A stretch of 64,000 nt of DNA. Source: Candidatus Omnitrophota bacterium. Its GTDB lineage: Bacteria; Omnitrophota; Omnitrophia; Omnitrophales; Aquincolibacteriaceae. Where the stretch lies: the NCBI GenBank assembly GCA_020632475.1, contig JACKFM010000003.1, forward strand, positions 1 through 64,000, written 5' to 3'. The notes beneath the pieces were generated by a model that ran no database searches, was not told the origin of the DNA, and saw only the letters and a program-made list of their open reading frames with translations. This document shows positions 53,223-61,152 of the stretch, piece after piece. Positions within the stretch are counted from its first letter, which is position 1; each line of letters opens with the position of its first letter. Made by a program: the position numbers and the translations under genes.

Positions 53223-54392
53223 ATGACACAGAATGCAATGACGGATTCAGGACTTCAGTTTGAAGTGACCCATGAAGACAAAGAGACGCACGCGCGTACC
53301 GGACGCGTAACCACCCCACACGGCAGCTTTGAGACACCTGTTTTTATGCCTGTCGGTACTCAGGGAACGGTGAAGACTTTAACGCCTAAGGATCTTTCCG
53401 ATTGCGGTGCCGAAATCATCTTGGGTAATACCTATCATCTCTATGTCCGGCCCGGTATGGAAATTATCCAGCAATTTAAAGGGCTGCATCCGTTTATGGC
53501 ATGGCAGAAACCGGTTCTGACCGACAGCGGGGGATATCAAGTTTTTTCCTTAAGCCGTTTACGCAAGATTACCGAAGAGGGCGTTTCTTTTCATTCGCAT
53601 GCCGACGGCCGGGAAATTTTTCTCAGTCCGGAATTAGTGATGGAGATTCAGCAGACTATCGGCAGTGATATTGCGATGATTTTTGATGACTGTCCGCCGC
53701 CGACCAAAGATGAAAAACGTGTGCGTGATTCACTTGAAATTACTTTGCGGTGGGCGCTGAGAGCTAAGAAACATCACCAGGCCCGGTTGTCCGGAGCGGC
53801 CTGTAATAATCCGGGGCAAGCTCTTTTCGGGATTGTCCAGGGCGGCAGTTTTCTGAATCTTCGAAAAGAGTCGCTGGAGCGGACAGTGGAAATCGGATTT
53901 GACGGTTATGCGTTAGGCGGCCTTTGTGTTGGGGAAAATAAAGAGGAGACTCAGGCCGTTTTTGAACAAATCTGCCCGATGCTGCCACGGGAAAAGCCGC
54001 GATACTTAATGGGTATTGGGACTCCTCTGGACTTTCTGGAAGGGGTGGCCGGAGGGGCAGATATGTTTGATTGCGTCAATCCGACTCGTTATGGACGTAA
54101 CGGGACGGCCTTCACGTCTAAAGGGCTCATTGTTGTGCGAAACGGGAAATATGCCGCCGATGAGCAGCCTTTGGATGAAACGTGTGATTGTTACGTTTGT
54201 ACTCATTTTTCCAGGGCCTATCTGCGCCATTTATTTAATGCTTCAGAAATTCTGGGTCCAAAGCTGGTTTCATGGCATAATGTGCATTTCTTCGTCAATT
54301 TTGTAAAGGCTATCAGGCAAAGCATTAAGGAAAACCGCTTTTCTGAATTTAGAAAAAATTTTATCAATCAATTTGACCTAAACTGCCGATAA
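53223..54392 (+). CDS. tgt: tRNA-guanine(34) transglycosylase
   Basis: This 389-residue enzyme swaps guanine-34 for preQ1 in Asp/Asn/His/Tyr tRNAs. The catalytic aspartate is in VLTDSGGYQVFSLS. NPTRYGRNGTAFTSKG and the zinc ligands CDCYVCTHFSRAYLRH with the later SWHN histidine are present. It makes the substrate for the upstream QueA. It is followed by yajC with a 108-bp gap. Confidence 0.95.
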   Translation: MTQNAMTDSGLQFEVTHEDKETHARTGRVTTPHGSFETPVFMPVGTQGTVKTLTPKDLSDCGAEIILGNTYHLYVRPGMEIIQQFKGLHPFMAWQKPVLTDSGGYQVFSLSRLRKITEEGVSFHSHADGREIFLSPELVMEIQQTIGSDIAMIFDDCPPPTKDEKRVRDSLEITLRWALRAKKHHQARLSGAACNNPGQALFGIVQGGSFLNLRKESLERTVEIGFDGYALGGLCVGENKEETQAVFEQICPMLPREKPRYLMGIGTPLDFLEGVAGGADMFDCVNPTRYGRNGTAFTSKGLIVVRNGKYAADEQPLDETCDCYVCTHFSRAYLRHLFNASEILGPKLVSWHNVHFFVNFVKAIRQSIKENRFSEFRKNFINQFDLNCR

Positions 54393-54500
54393 TTTATAAT
54401 CACATGTTCGGATGGACCACATGAATAAAAACTGTGATTCTATCTGTGTTAATCTGTGTAATTAAATCTGTCGTCATCTGTGCTATAAAAGGAGTAAATC

Positions 54501-54818
54501 ATGTTTGAGAAATTAGCTTATGCCGCTGGCCCCGCTGCCGGACAACCCCAAGTGAACCCACTGCTTAGTTTTGCCCCTTTTTTCCTATTACTCGGTGTTT
54601 TTTATTTTTTATTGATTCGTCCGCAGCAAAAAAAGCAGAAAGAAATGCAGACCATGATTGATGCTCTTAAAAAGGGTGACCGGGTGGTAACCGCCGGCGG
54701 AATCCTGGGAACTGTGACCAGCTTGCAGGATGACTATGTGGTGCTTAAAATCGGTGACAATGAACAAACCAAGATCGAAATCCTTAAGAGTTCGATATCC
54801 GGATTGCGTAATAAATAA
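54501..54818 (+). CDS. yajC: Preprotein translocase subunit YajC
   Basis: This 105-residue protein has one N-terminal helix (LLSFAPFFLLLGVFYFLLIRP). The family motif QQKKQKEMQTMIDALKKGDRVVTAGGILGTV follows. It is the SecDF-associated small subunit. GGAGTAAATC precedes the ATG. secDF starts 32 bp later, as expected. Confidence 0.94.
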   Translation: MFEKLAYAAGPAAGQPQVNPLLSFAPFFLLLGVFYFLLIRPQQKKQKEMQTMIDALKKGDRVVTAGGILGTVTSLQDDYVVLKIGDNEQTKIEILKSSISGLRNK

Positions 54819-54850
54819 TCCTATTCATTTGCGATAGAAGGAGCAGTTCA

Positions 54851-57025
54851 ATGGACAAATTTTTAAAGTGGAAAGTTTTAGCCATCATTCTGATTGTCGG
54901 TTTCAGTGTTTGGAAGATGTATCCGCCTAAAGAAAGTGTGCATTTGGGATTGGATTTGCAGGGGGGTATGCAGCTTCTGCTTGAAGTTCAAACCGATAAA
55001 CTGCCCGAAGATGCACGTGAAGATGCCACCGACCGTGTTGTGGAGGTTATCCGTAACCGTATTGACGAGTTTGGTGTCCAGGAACCGGTCATTTCAAAGC
55101 AGGGATCCACTCAGGTGGTGGTTCAGCTTCCGGGTGTTACCGATCGAGATCGCGCTAAAGAGGTAGTTGGTAAAACCGCGCATCTTGAATTTAAACTGGT
55201 TTCGGATGATCCTGATCTTTTAAAAAAGGCCCAGGAAGGGACATCTGTTGCTGATTTTGAATTAAGTCAGATTCAGGATCAATTCGGTGGGCATCCCATT
55301 CTGCTTTCCCGTGATGCTCTTTTGACCGGAGATCATCTGACCACCGCTTCAGTCGGATTTGATCAATATGGTCAGGCCATTGTCCAGCTTCAGTTTGACG
55401 GTGAAGGAGCCAAGACTTTTGACAAAGTGACTTTTCAAAATATCGGCCGCCAATTGGCTATTGTGCTTGACGGCAAAGTTCATTCCGCCCCGGTCATCCG
55501 TGACCGTATTCCGAATGGCCAGGCGCAGATCTCCGGTAATTTCACTCCTGAAGAAGCCAGTGATCTGGCGCTTGTTCTGCGTGCCGGTGCTCTTCCGGCT
55601 CCTGTCGAAATCGTTGAAGAACGCACGGTTGGTCCAAGCCTCGGACAGGACTCGATTCAAAAGGGTTTGCGCGCCGGATTAATCGGAGCGGCATTGGTGT
55701 TTGTTTTCATGCCGCTTTATTACTTTTTGGCCGGATGCATTGCAAGTATCGGTCTTTTTCTTTATGCCGTCATTGTCATGGGGCTCTTTGCCGCCTTAAA
55801 CGCATCCCTGACCCTGCCGGGTATTGCTGGTTTTATTCTGTCACTAGGTATGGCTGTCGACTCGAATGTGCTTATTTTTGAACGTATGCGTGAAGAAGAT
55901 GAAACCGGGAAAAGCCCGCGTGCTTCGGTGGCTGCCGGTTATCATAAGGCCTTTGCCGCGATTTTAGATTCAAATGTGACGACGCTCTTAACCTCGTTCA
56001 TTCTGTTTACGTTCGGAACCGGGCCGGTGAAAGGGTTTGCCGTGACCCTCTCTATCGGTATTATTGCCAGTATGTTTTCTGCGCTGGTGATTACGCGTGT
56101 CATTTTTGATGTTCTTCTTAAACAAAAACCGAATCTCCACATAAAAATGCTTTCTCTGATTAAAAATACGAATATTCCTTTTCTAAAAGGGCGTTTTTGG
56201 GCCTATGGATTTTCGGTCATTGCTTTGACAGTCGGAATTCTGTCATTTGTCGGCCGTGGGCATGAAAACTACGGTATTGAGTTTACCGGCGGCAGTTTAA
56301 TCCATATGAAATTTGAGCAGCCGGTGGATTCCTCACAGCTGAGATCCGCCTTGAATGACGCCGGTTTGAAAAAGCTGATTATTCAGACATTTGGGGCCAA
56401 AGAAGAAAATCAGTTTGTCATTAAAGCGGCTGAAAAAGATACTGACCGTATTGAAGCCGCCGCCGAAAAACTGGTCGGAGGCAAAAAATTCCAGGTGCTT
56501 CGTGTTGACCGCGTCGGTCCTGCCGTCAGTCAGGATTTGACCCAAAAAGCCCTGATGGCCGTTTTCTGGGCCAGTATCGGAATTTTGATTTATTTAGGAT
56601 TCCGTTTTGAATGGAGGTTTGCGCTTGCCTCGGTGGTCGCCCTGGTGCATGACACCATTTTCACATTTGGTGTCTATGCTCTAAGCGGACGCGAGATTAA
56701 TATTCCGACGGTGGCCGCGGTCTTGACGATTATGGGTTATTCGGTCAATGACACCATTATTACATTTGACCGGGTTCGCGATAATCTGAAGGCCATGCGC
56801 AGAAAGCCCTTTGATGAAATCGTCAACACCAGTATCAATCAAACGCTTGGCCGTACGATTATTACGACGGTGACAACCTTATTGGCCGCACTGGCATTGT
56901 TTATTTTCGGCGGTTCTGCCGTGAACGATTTTGCGTTTATTCTGCTGGTCGGTTTTACGGTGGGTACGTATTCTACAATTTTTGTGGCGACCTCGCTGGT
57001 CGTTGACTGGAAAGCAAAGCGTTAA
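54851..57025 (+). CDS. secDF: SecDF fused protein-export membrane protein
   Basis: This 724-residue protein joins SecD (to about 450) and SecF (from about 455) into one chain, as in Bacillus and several other phyla. SecD motifs are GLDLQGGMQLLLEV and the ARLGSALPAPV-like DLALVLRAGALPAPVEI. SecF starts with NYGIEFTGGSLIHMKF near 472 and ends in helices with SVNDTIITFDRVRDN. It uses the proton gradient to help the Sec channel release substrates. The preceding yajC is its partner. A strong terminator follows. Confidence 0.94.
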   Translation: MDKFLKWKVLAIILIVGFSVWKMYPPKESVHLGLDLQGGMQLLLEVQTDKLPEDAREDATDRVVEVIRNRIDEFGVQEPVISKQGSTQVVVQLPGVTDRDRAKEVVGKTAHLEFKLVSDDPDLLKKAQEGTSVADFELSQIQDQFGGHPILLSRDALLTGDHLTTASVGFDQYGQAIVQLQFDGEGAKTFDKVTFQNIGRQLAIVLDGKVHSAPVIRDRIPNGQAQISGNFTPEEASDLALVLRAGALPAPVEIVEERTVGPSLGQDSIQKGLRAGLIGAALVFVFMPLYYFLAGCIASIGLFLYAVIVMGLFAALNASLTLPGIAGFILSLGMAVDSNVLIFERMREEDETGKSPRASVAAGYHKAFAAILDSNVTTLLTSFILFTFGTGPVKGFAVTLSIGIIASMFSALVITRVIFDVLLKQKPNLHIKMLSLIKNTNIPFLKGRFWAYGFSVIALTVGILSFVGRGHENYGIEFTGGSLIHMKFEQPVDSSQLRSALNDAGLKKLIIQTFGAKEENQFVIKAAEKDTDRIEAAAEKLVGGKKFQVLRVDRVGPAVSQDLTQKALMAVFWASIGILIYLGFRFEWRFALASVVALVHDTIFTFGVYALSGREINIPTVAAVLTIMGYSVNDTIITFDRVRDNLKAMRRKPFDEIVNTSINQTLGRTIITTVTTLLAALALFIFGGSAVNDFAFILLVGFTVGTYSTIFVATSLVVDWKAKR

Positions 57026-57036
57026 TTATTTAAATA

Positions 57037-57070
57037 AGCCCGCGGCTCTTGAGTGAGCTGCGGGCTCTTT
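57037..57070 (+). terminator. Rho-independent terminator after secDF
   Basis: A 12-bp stem AGCCCGCGGCTC (57037-57048) pairs with GAGCTGCGGGCT (57055-57066) through one G-T pair and a 6-nt loop. It is followed by CTTT. It lies 11 bp after the stop. Confidence 0.8.
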
Positions 57071-57085
57071 ACTCTTTTCCCCGGC

Positions 57086-58729
57086 ATGGATTCTTCTGTT
57101 TCTTCTTTTCCGAACCTTTCCCCTTTAATCTTGAAACTATTGGATATCAAAGGTTTTTCTTCCCCTGAACAAATCGATCATTTTCTGTCTGCCGGATTAG
57201 AACATCTGCATGACCCTTTTGACATGAAGGGGATGCGTGAAGCCGTCGAAAGAATCGAGTCGGCAAAGCTGCGGACACAGAAGGTCATGATTCATGGAGA
57301 CTATGACGTTGACGGAATTACCGCGACGGCCATTATCGCCAATACCCTAACCATTCTCGGAATCGAAAACGAAACCTTTTTACCTCAAAGGGATAAAGAT
57401 GGATACGGTGTCAGTGAGGATGCGATTCGCCGTGCGCATCAAAACGGAGTCTCTCTCATTATCACTGCCGACTGCGGAGTGACCGCGCACCAGGCGGTCC
57501 GAACGGCCAGGTCTCTGGGGATGGACATGATTCTGGTCGATCATCACCGTATCCCTGAGGAAGGGTTGCCTGAAGCCAATGTGATTTTAAATCCCCAGCA
57601 GGAAGATTGTTCTTATCCCTGCGGTGAATTATCGGCCGGGGGACTGGCGTTTAAATTGAGCCAGGCACTGATCGGGGAACGGGCCTTTCAATTTTTGGAT
57701 CTGGCCGCCTTATCCACGGTTTGTGATGTGGCCCCTTTAAAAGATGAAAACAGAATTATTGTCAAATATGGACTTAAGCGATTGAGCGAATCGCCGTCGG
57801 TCGGCTTAAAGGCCCTGGCAGATGTTTCGGGCGTTCGCAGCCGTCCGTTTAATGTCGGGCACCTGGGTTTTGTTTTTGGTCCGCGCGTGAATGCCTGCGG
57901 GCGTATGAGCAGTCCCGATATCGCCCTCAGGCTTTTGATCACTTCCCATAAGCGTGAAGCCGAAAGCCTTGCCCATGTTTTACAGGAAGAAAATAAAATG
58001 CGTCAACAGGAAGAACGGGTAACGGTCAAAGAGGCGATTCTGGATGTAGAGCGGACTTTCCATTTTAACCGCGACCGGGTGATTGTCGTCGGCCGTAATG
58101 GCTGGCACCAGGGAGTTATCGGAATTGTTGCCGCAAGGCTTGTCGATAAATTCCACAGGCCGGCGATCGTACTTGCTTTTAAAAACGGGCTCGGCAAAGC
58201 TTCGGGACGATCGATAAAAGGGTTTCACCTTTATGAGGCCTTATCCGCCTGTCGGGAAGTTCTGGATGAGTTTGGCGGCCATGAATTGGCAGCCGGTCTG
58301 ACGATGCAGGAAAATAAGGTGCAGCAATTTCGCCAGATGATTAATCAATACGCGGTAGACAACAGTTCACCCGACACTTTCAAAAAGACGGTTAAGGCGG
58401 ATTTGGAGATTTCTCTGGAGGCCTTTAAAACGCCTTTTTTAAATGAGCTGGCTCTTTTAGAACCTCACGGCGCGGGCAATCCGAGGCCTTCCTTTTTGAC
58501 CAAAAATTTACGGATTAGGAATAAACCCGTCAAAAGATATTCAGATACCTATCAGTTTCTAGTCACCGACGGACCCAGGACTTTTGAAGCCAACTGGAAG
58601 GATTTGTCCGGCACCGGTCTTTCCTGGCTTAAAGAGGGCATACATGTTGATGCCGTTTATTCGGTCAAAACAAAGATCTTAAGCGGCATTGAAACCATGT
58701 CCCTTGAGATCAAAGATATCCGGTGTTGA
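57086..58729 (+). CDS. recJ: Single-stranded-DNA-specific exonuclease RecJ
   Basis: The ATG at 57086 is chosen because the upstream GTG (57053) lies inside the terminator stem. The 547-residue protein has DHH motifs HGDYDVDGITAT, ITADCGVT and VDHHRIPEEG. DHHA1 marks are HQGVIGIVAARL, GKASGRSIKGF and FGGHELAAGLTM, and the C-terminal OB fold is intact. It degrades single-stranded DNA 5' to 3' in recombination and repair. The position after secDF is a common synteny. Confidence 0.93.
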   Translation: MDSSVSSFPNLSPLILKLLDIKGFSSPEQIDHFLSAGLEHLHDPFDMKGMREAVERIESAKLRTQKVMIHGDYDVDGITATAIIANTLTILGIENETFLPQRDKDGYGVSEDAIRRAHQNGVSLIITADCGVTAHQAVRTARSLGMDMILVDHHRIPEEGLPEANVILNPQQEDCSYPCGELSAGGLAFKLSQALIGERAFQFLDLAALSTVCDVAPLKDENRIIVKYGLKRLSESPSVGLKALADVSGVRSRPFNVGHLGFVFGPRVNACGRMSSPDIALRLLITSHKREAESLAHVLQEENKMRQQEERVTVKEAILDVERTFHFNRDRVIVVGRNGWHQGVIGIVAARLVDKFHRPAIVLAFKNGLGKASGRSIKGFHLYEALSACREVLDEFGGHELAAGLTMQENKVQQFRQMINQYAVDNSSPDTFKKTVKADLEISLEAFKTPFLNELALLEPHGAGNPRPSFLTKNLRIRNKPVKRYSDTYQFLVTDGPRTFEANWKDLSGTGLSWLKEGIHVDAVYSVKTKILSGIETMSLEIKDIRC

Positions 58730-58892
58730 TCGATTTCTGAAGAACTGCTTTGTCCATCGAGCTCCTGGACACAAACGACTTCATATGCTATATTTAGAAC
58801 AACTTTGATGTAAAATGATAAGTATTAATCAGCTCGAACCGTATCAATTTTTCCGCACTTATAATAATTAGCAATGGAGTTTAGTCAGTACT

Positions 58893-58979
58893 CCCGCGTC
58901 GGCTGCTAGGCCGCAGCCTTGCGGGATAAATTCGCACGGTGTACTTGACGTCGCCCTTCAGGCTCCGTAAGTACTGTGC
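58893..58979. other. Two hairpins in the leader of the wHTH gene
   Basis: The first stem pairs CCCGC (58893-58897) with GCGGG (58921-58925) around GGCTGC (58901-58906)/GCAGCC (58913-58918). The second pairs GCAC-GTACTT (58934-58946, with an internal bulge) with AAGTAC-GTGC (58969-58979). The second resembles AGCACTTACG/CGTAAGTGCT in the tRNA-Arg array. The AAGGAG site for the next gene follows directly. The rest of 58730-58892 holds no gene. Confidence 0.5.
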
Positions 58980-58998
58980 TCATTTAAGGAGACCTAAC

Positions 58999-59208
58999 AT
59001 GATCATTGAAATTGGAATTGTAGCCGGTGAAATTTGGCACTTTTTGGATAAAAACGGCAATTCAAAATTAGACAAAATCGTCAAAGGTCTTGATCGCCCG
59101 AAAGAGCTGATTTTAATGAGCCTGGGTTGGCTTGCGCGTGAAGGCCATGTCACTTTAGGTAAACCAGAAGACGGCTATCTTATTTCTTTAACACAAAAAA
59201 ATTTGTAG
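58999..59208 (+). CDS. Winged-helix protein (DUF2582-like)
   Basis: The ATG has AAGGAG 9 bp upstream; an in-frame GTG at 58939 lies in the leader hairpin and is rejected. The 69-residue product matches the winged helix-turn-helix family in MIIEIGIVAGEIWHFLDKNG, LDKIVKGLDRPKELILMSLGWLAREGHV. It is probably a DNA-binding regulator or mere protein-interaction wing, as these have no known targets. It is monocistronic. A 16-bp perfect hairpin follows the stop. Confidence 0.85.
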   Translation: MIIEIGIVAGEIWHFLDKNGNSKLDKIVKGLDRPKELILMSLGWLAREGHVTLGKPEDGYLISLTQKNL

Positions 59209-59214
59209 CTTAGC

Positions 59215-59262
59215 CCTCGTCAATTTTGAAGTAATGCGCCAGTCAGTTCAAAATTGACGAGG
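59215..59262. repeat. Perfect 16-bp inverted repeat downstream of the wHTH gene
   Basis: CCTCGTCAATTTTGAA (59215-59230) pairs exactly with TTCAAAATTGACGAGG (59247-59262) around a 16-nt loop. There is no T-run, so it may be a bidirectional terminator or operator. The right arm with its following GGTACTTATG recalls the end of the 96-bp repeat family. Confidence 0.6.
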
Positions 59263-59313
59263 TACTTATGTAATGTCCCTCTAAAATCAAAATAGATGTT
59301 GTACTAAAATATC

Positions 59314-59631
59314 TTGAAATATTCCATTCTTTTAACGACTTGCCCTGACAAGAAAACATCTTCCAAGATTGCCTCCGTTTTGGTTCAGAACAAACTTGCC
59401 GCGTGTGTTACCGTCCTTCCTTTGGCTGAATCTTATTATGTCTGGAAGGGGAAAAGGGAAAAAGCCAAAGAACATTTACTTCTGATCAAAACGCGTAAAA
59501 TTCTTTTCTCGAAAGTTGAAAAATTCATTTTAAAAAATCATCCCTATGATGTGCCTGAGATCATTGCGATTCCGATTGAGAATGGCAGCAAATCTTATCT
59601 TGATTGGGTAAATCGTTCTACGGTGGATTGA
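59314..59631 (+). CDS. cutA: Divalent-cation tolerance protein CutA
   Basis: This full-length 105-residue protein starts with TTG at the family-typical beginning MKYSILLTTCPDKKTSSKIAS. No ATG or good ribosome site is nearby. The key parts LAACVTVLPLAESYYVWKGK and KNHPYDVPEIIAIPIE are intact. CutA trimers bind metals and are widely conserved. Their exact job is debated. No regulatory link to its neighbours is visible. Confidence 0.9.
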   Translation: MKYSILLTTCPDKKTSSKIASVLVQNKLAACVTVLPLAESYYVWKGKREKAKEHLLLIKTRKILFSKVEKFILKNHPYDVPEIIAIPIENGSKSYLDWVNRSTVD

Positions 59632-59729
59632 CGTTTTTGACCCAACTGAGGACATTTAACCTTAGACTTTTTGACTTTCAACGTAACGAGTCACGCCCTA
59701 GCGACAGAGACGGGGAACGATAAAGTCTG

Positions 59730-60287
59730 CTAAATTTGGCTTGGGGAAACAGCGATGAGTAATTTTGCAGGAATATCTTTCACATTCTCCACAGAATGTG
59801 AAAGCGAAGCGTCAAAATAAAGAGTTTCACCGGCTTTAAGTACAAATTCCGCTTTATCCACGGTGGCCCGGATCTCTCCTTCAAGGACATAAAAAAATTT
59901 TTCAACACCTCGCTCCTGATTTTCGCGGGGGGTTTGTGTTTTTGCAGCAAGGGTGAGAAGTAGCGGTGTGATTTTTTTCTTGGAACTTTCCTGAGTCAGA
60001 AGTTCAATCTGAATGCCGCGTGAATGATGGGTGACTTTGCGTTCATCCGCCTGTCCCATATGATCAATTTCTTCATAACGTTTGTCGACACCCACATAAA
60101 GGTCAGCCAGCCCTATTCCGAGTGCCTCGGCAATTTTTTCATGGCTTTCAATGGTTCCGCTCATGGTTCCGGTTTCAATTCGAGACAGAGTGGCCTGGGC
60201 AACGCCGGTTTTCTCCGAAAGTTCCACCAGAGTGACGCCTTTTTCCTTACGAATAGTTCTGATTCGTGATCCAAGATTCTTAAGCAT
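59730..60287 (-). CDS. XRE-family regulator with C-terminal cupin
   Basis: This 185-residue protein has an N-terminal helix-turn-helix (about 5-60; GSRIRTIRKEKGVTLVELSEKTGVAQATLSRIETG). A cupin at about 110-180 shows FFYVLEGEIRATVDKAEFVLKAGETLYFDASLSHSVEN. This architecture senses small molecules such as polyamines or amino acids and controls nearby genes. It diverges from the ComEA-like gene, so that gene's promoter may be its target. The ligand is unknown. Confidence 0.9.
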   Translation of the reverse strand: MLKNLGSRIRTIRKEKGVTLVELSEKTGVAQATLSRIETGTMSGTIESHEKIAEALGIGLADLYVGVDKRYEEIDHMGQADERKVTHHSRGIQIELLTQESSKKKITPLLLTLAAKTQTPRENQERGVEKFFYVLEGEIRATVDKAEFVLKAGETLYFDASLSHSVENVKDIPAKLLIAVSPSQI

Positions 60288-60400
60288 GCTGTGAATTTAT
60301 CGCTTTCGCTATCTTTTGTCAATTTCTATATGGGAAAAATGAAATCAGGATATGAATGAGGCCTTTTGGGAATAAAATATGTAAAATAATTAAATTATAT

Positions 60401-60429
60401 TTGACATTAAATTAATAAAATGTTAATTT
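60401..60429 (+). promoter_or_regulatory. Promoter of the ComEA-like gene
   Basis: TTGACA (60401-60406) and TAATTT (60424-60429) are spaced by 17 bp in a very AT-rich gap. A second TATAAC box lies at 60435. The promoter is 66 bp before the ATG and opposite the XRE regulator gene. Confidence 0.5.
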
Positions 60430-60495
60430 TTCTGTATAACAATCAAGGCCATGGTTAATAAAACTACGGACTTGTTAACTTAAAGGAGAATAAAA

Positions 60496-60822
60496 ATGAA
60501 ACAGAACACGCCTATGATTCACCTAGTAGGAGTATTTGCCCTTGCAGCTTTTCTGTTTGGGAATTTGTCTATTTTCAACACACCCAGAGTTTATGCCGCT
60601 CAGCCTGTGCTGGGAGAAGCTCAGCCGGCAGGTCTTGTGAATATTAATCAAGCTGGCGCCGAAGAACTTGAAGCGATCCGTGGTGTAGGCCCTGCGCTGG
60701 CAAACCGGATCGTTGAATTCCGTAATGAAAACGGACCTTTTGAAACGATTGATGATTTAGCCAACGTCAAAGGAATCGGCGGTGCCAAATTGCAGAAAAT
60801 AAGAGTGCAGGCAACCGTTTAA
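60496..60822 (+). CDS. Secreted ComEA-like helix-hairpin-helix protein
   Basis: This 108-residue protein has a signal peptide (LVGVFALAAFLFGNLSIF) and a ComEA-type helix-hairpin-helix pair. The pair is LVNINQAGAEELEAIRGVGPALANRIVEFRNENGPF, then IDDLANVKGIGGAKLQKI. It should bind DNA in the periplasm. ComEA proteins serve natural transformation. No other competence gene is in the window, so DNA uptake is only suggested. A strong AAAGGAG site precedes the ATG and a terminator follows. Confidence 0.9.
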   Translation: MKQNTPMIHLVGVFALAAFLFGNLSIFNTPRVYAAQPVLGEAQPAGLVNINQAGAEELEAIRGVGPALANRIVEFRNENGPFETIDDLANVKGIGGAKLQKIRVQATV

Positions 60823-60852
60823 TTCATTTGAGGCTGTTATGGGCTTTGGGAT

Positions 60853-60895
60853 AACCCCGCTTGGAGATTCATTCTTTCAAGCGGGGTTTACTTTT
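60853..60895 (+). terminator. Terminator after the ComEA-like gene
   Basis: AACCCCGCTTG (60853-60863) pairs with CAAGCGGGGTT (60878-60888), an exact 11-bp stem with a 14-nt loop. It is followed by TACTTTTG. It is a likely intrinsic terminator although the T-tract is short. Confidence 0.7.
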
Positions 60896-60929
60896 GTGGA
60901 GTCAAGAAACTAACCCCGTAGGAAACTTA

Positions 60930-61152
60930 CTGACAGAAAGCGTCTGGATAAGATCCTCTAGTCAAATAAAAGACATTTGCCAAGAGGGCTCAACCCTGAC
61001 AGAGAGCGTCAGGATAAGATCCTCTAGTCAAATAAAAGACATTTGCCAAGAGGCTCTAACAAAAGACGTTTGCTAAGAGGGCTCAACCCTGACAGAGAGC
61101 GTCAGGATAAGAGCTTCTAACCAGACAAAAGACGTCTGCTAAGAAGCTCTAA
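60930..61152 (+). repeat. Imperfect tandem hairpin repeats
   Basis: The motif CTGACAGA(A/G)AGCGTC(T/A)GGATA recurs at 60930, 60995 and about 61089. Each is followed by a stem-rich tail. Two tails pair CCTCT...AGAGG and AAAT...ATTT. The last has instead GCTTCT...AGAAGC and CAGAC...GTCTG, so pairing is kept with changed bases. A short extra piece (about 61060-61080) repeats AAAAGACGTTTGCTAAGAGG. A spurious 71-codon frame crosses the array; no real gene is seen. Confidence 0.8.

Noticed and set aside
57053..57085. GTG start for recJ upstream of the ATG
   Set aside because: It falls inside the secDF terminator stem and adds residues unlike RecJ.
60861..61076. 71-codon frame through the tandem hairpins
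   Set aside because: The peptide simply repeats the DNA repeat (RIRSSSQIKDICQEG twice) and has no ribosome site. It is a by-product of the array.
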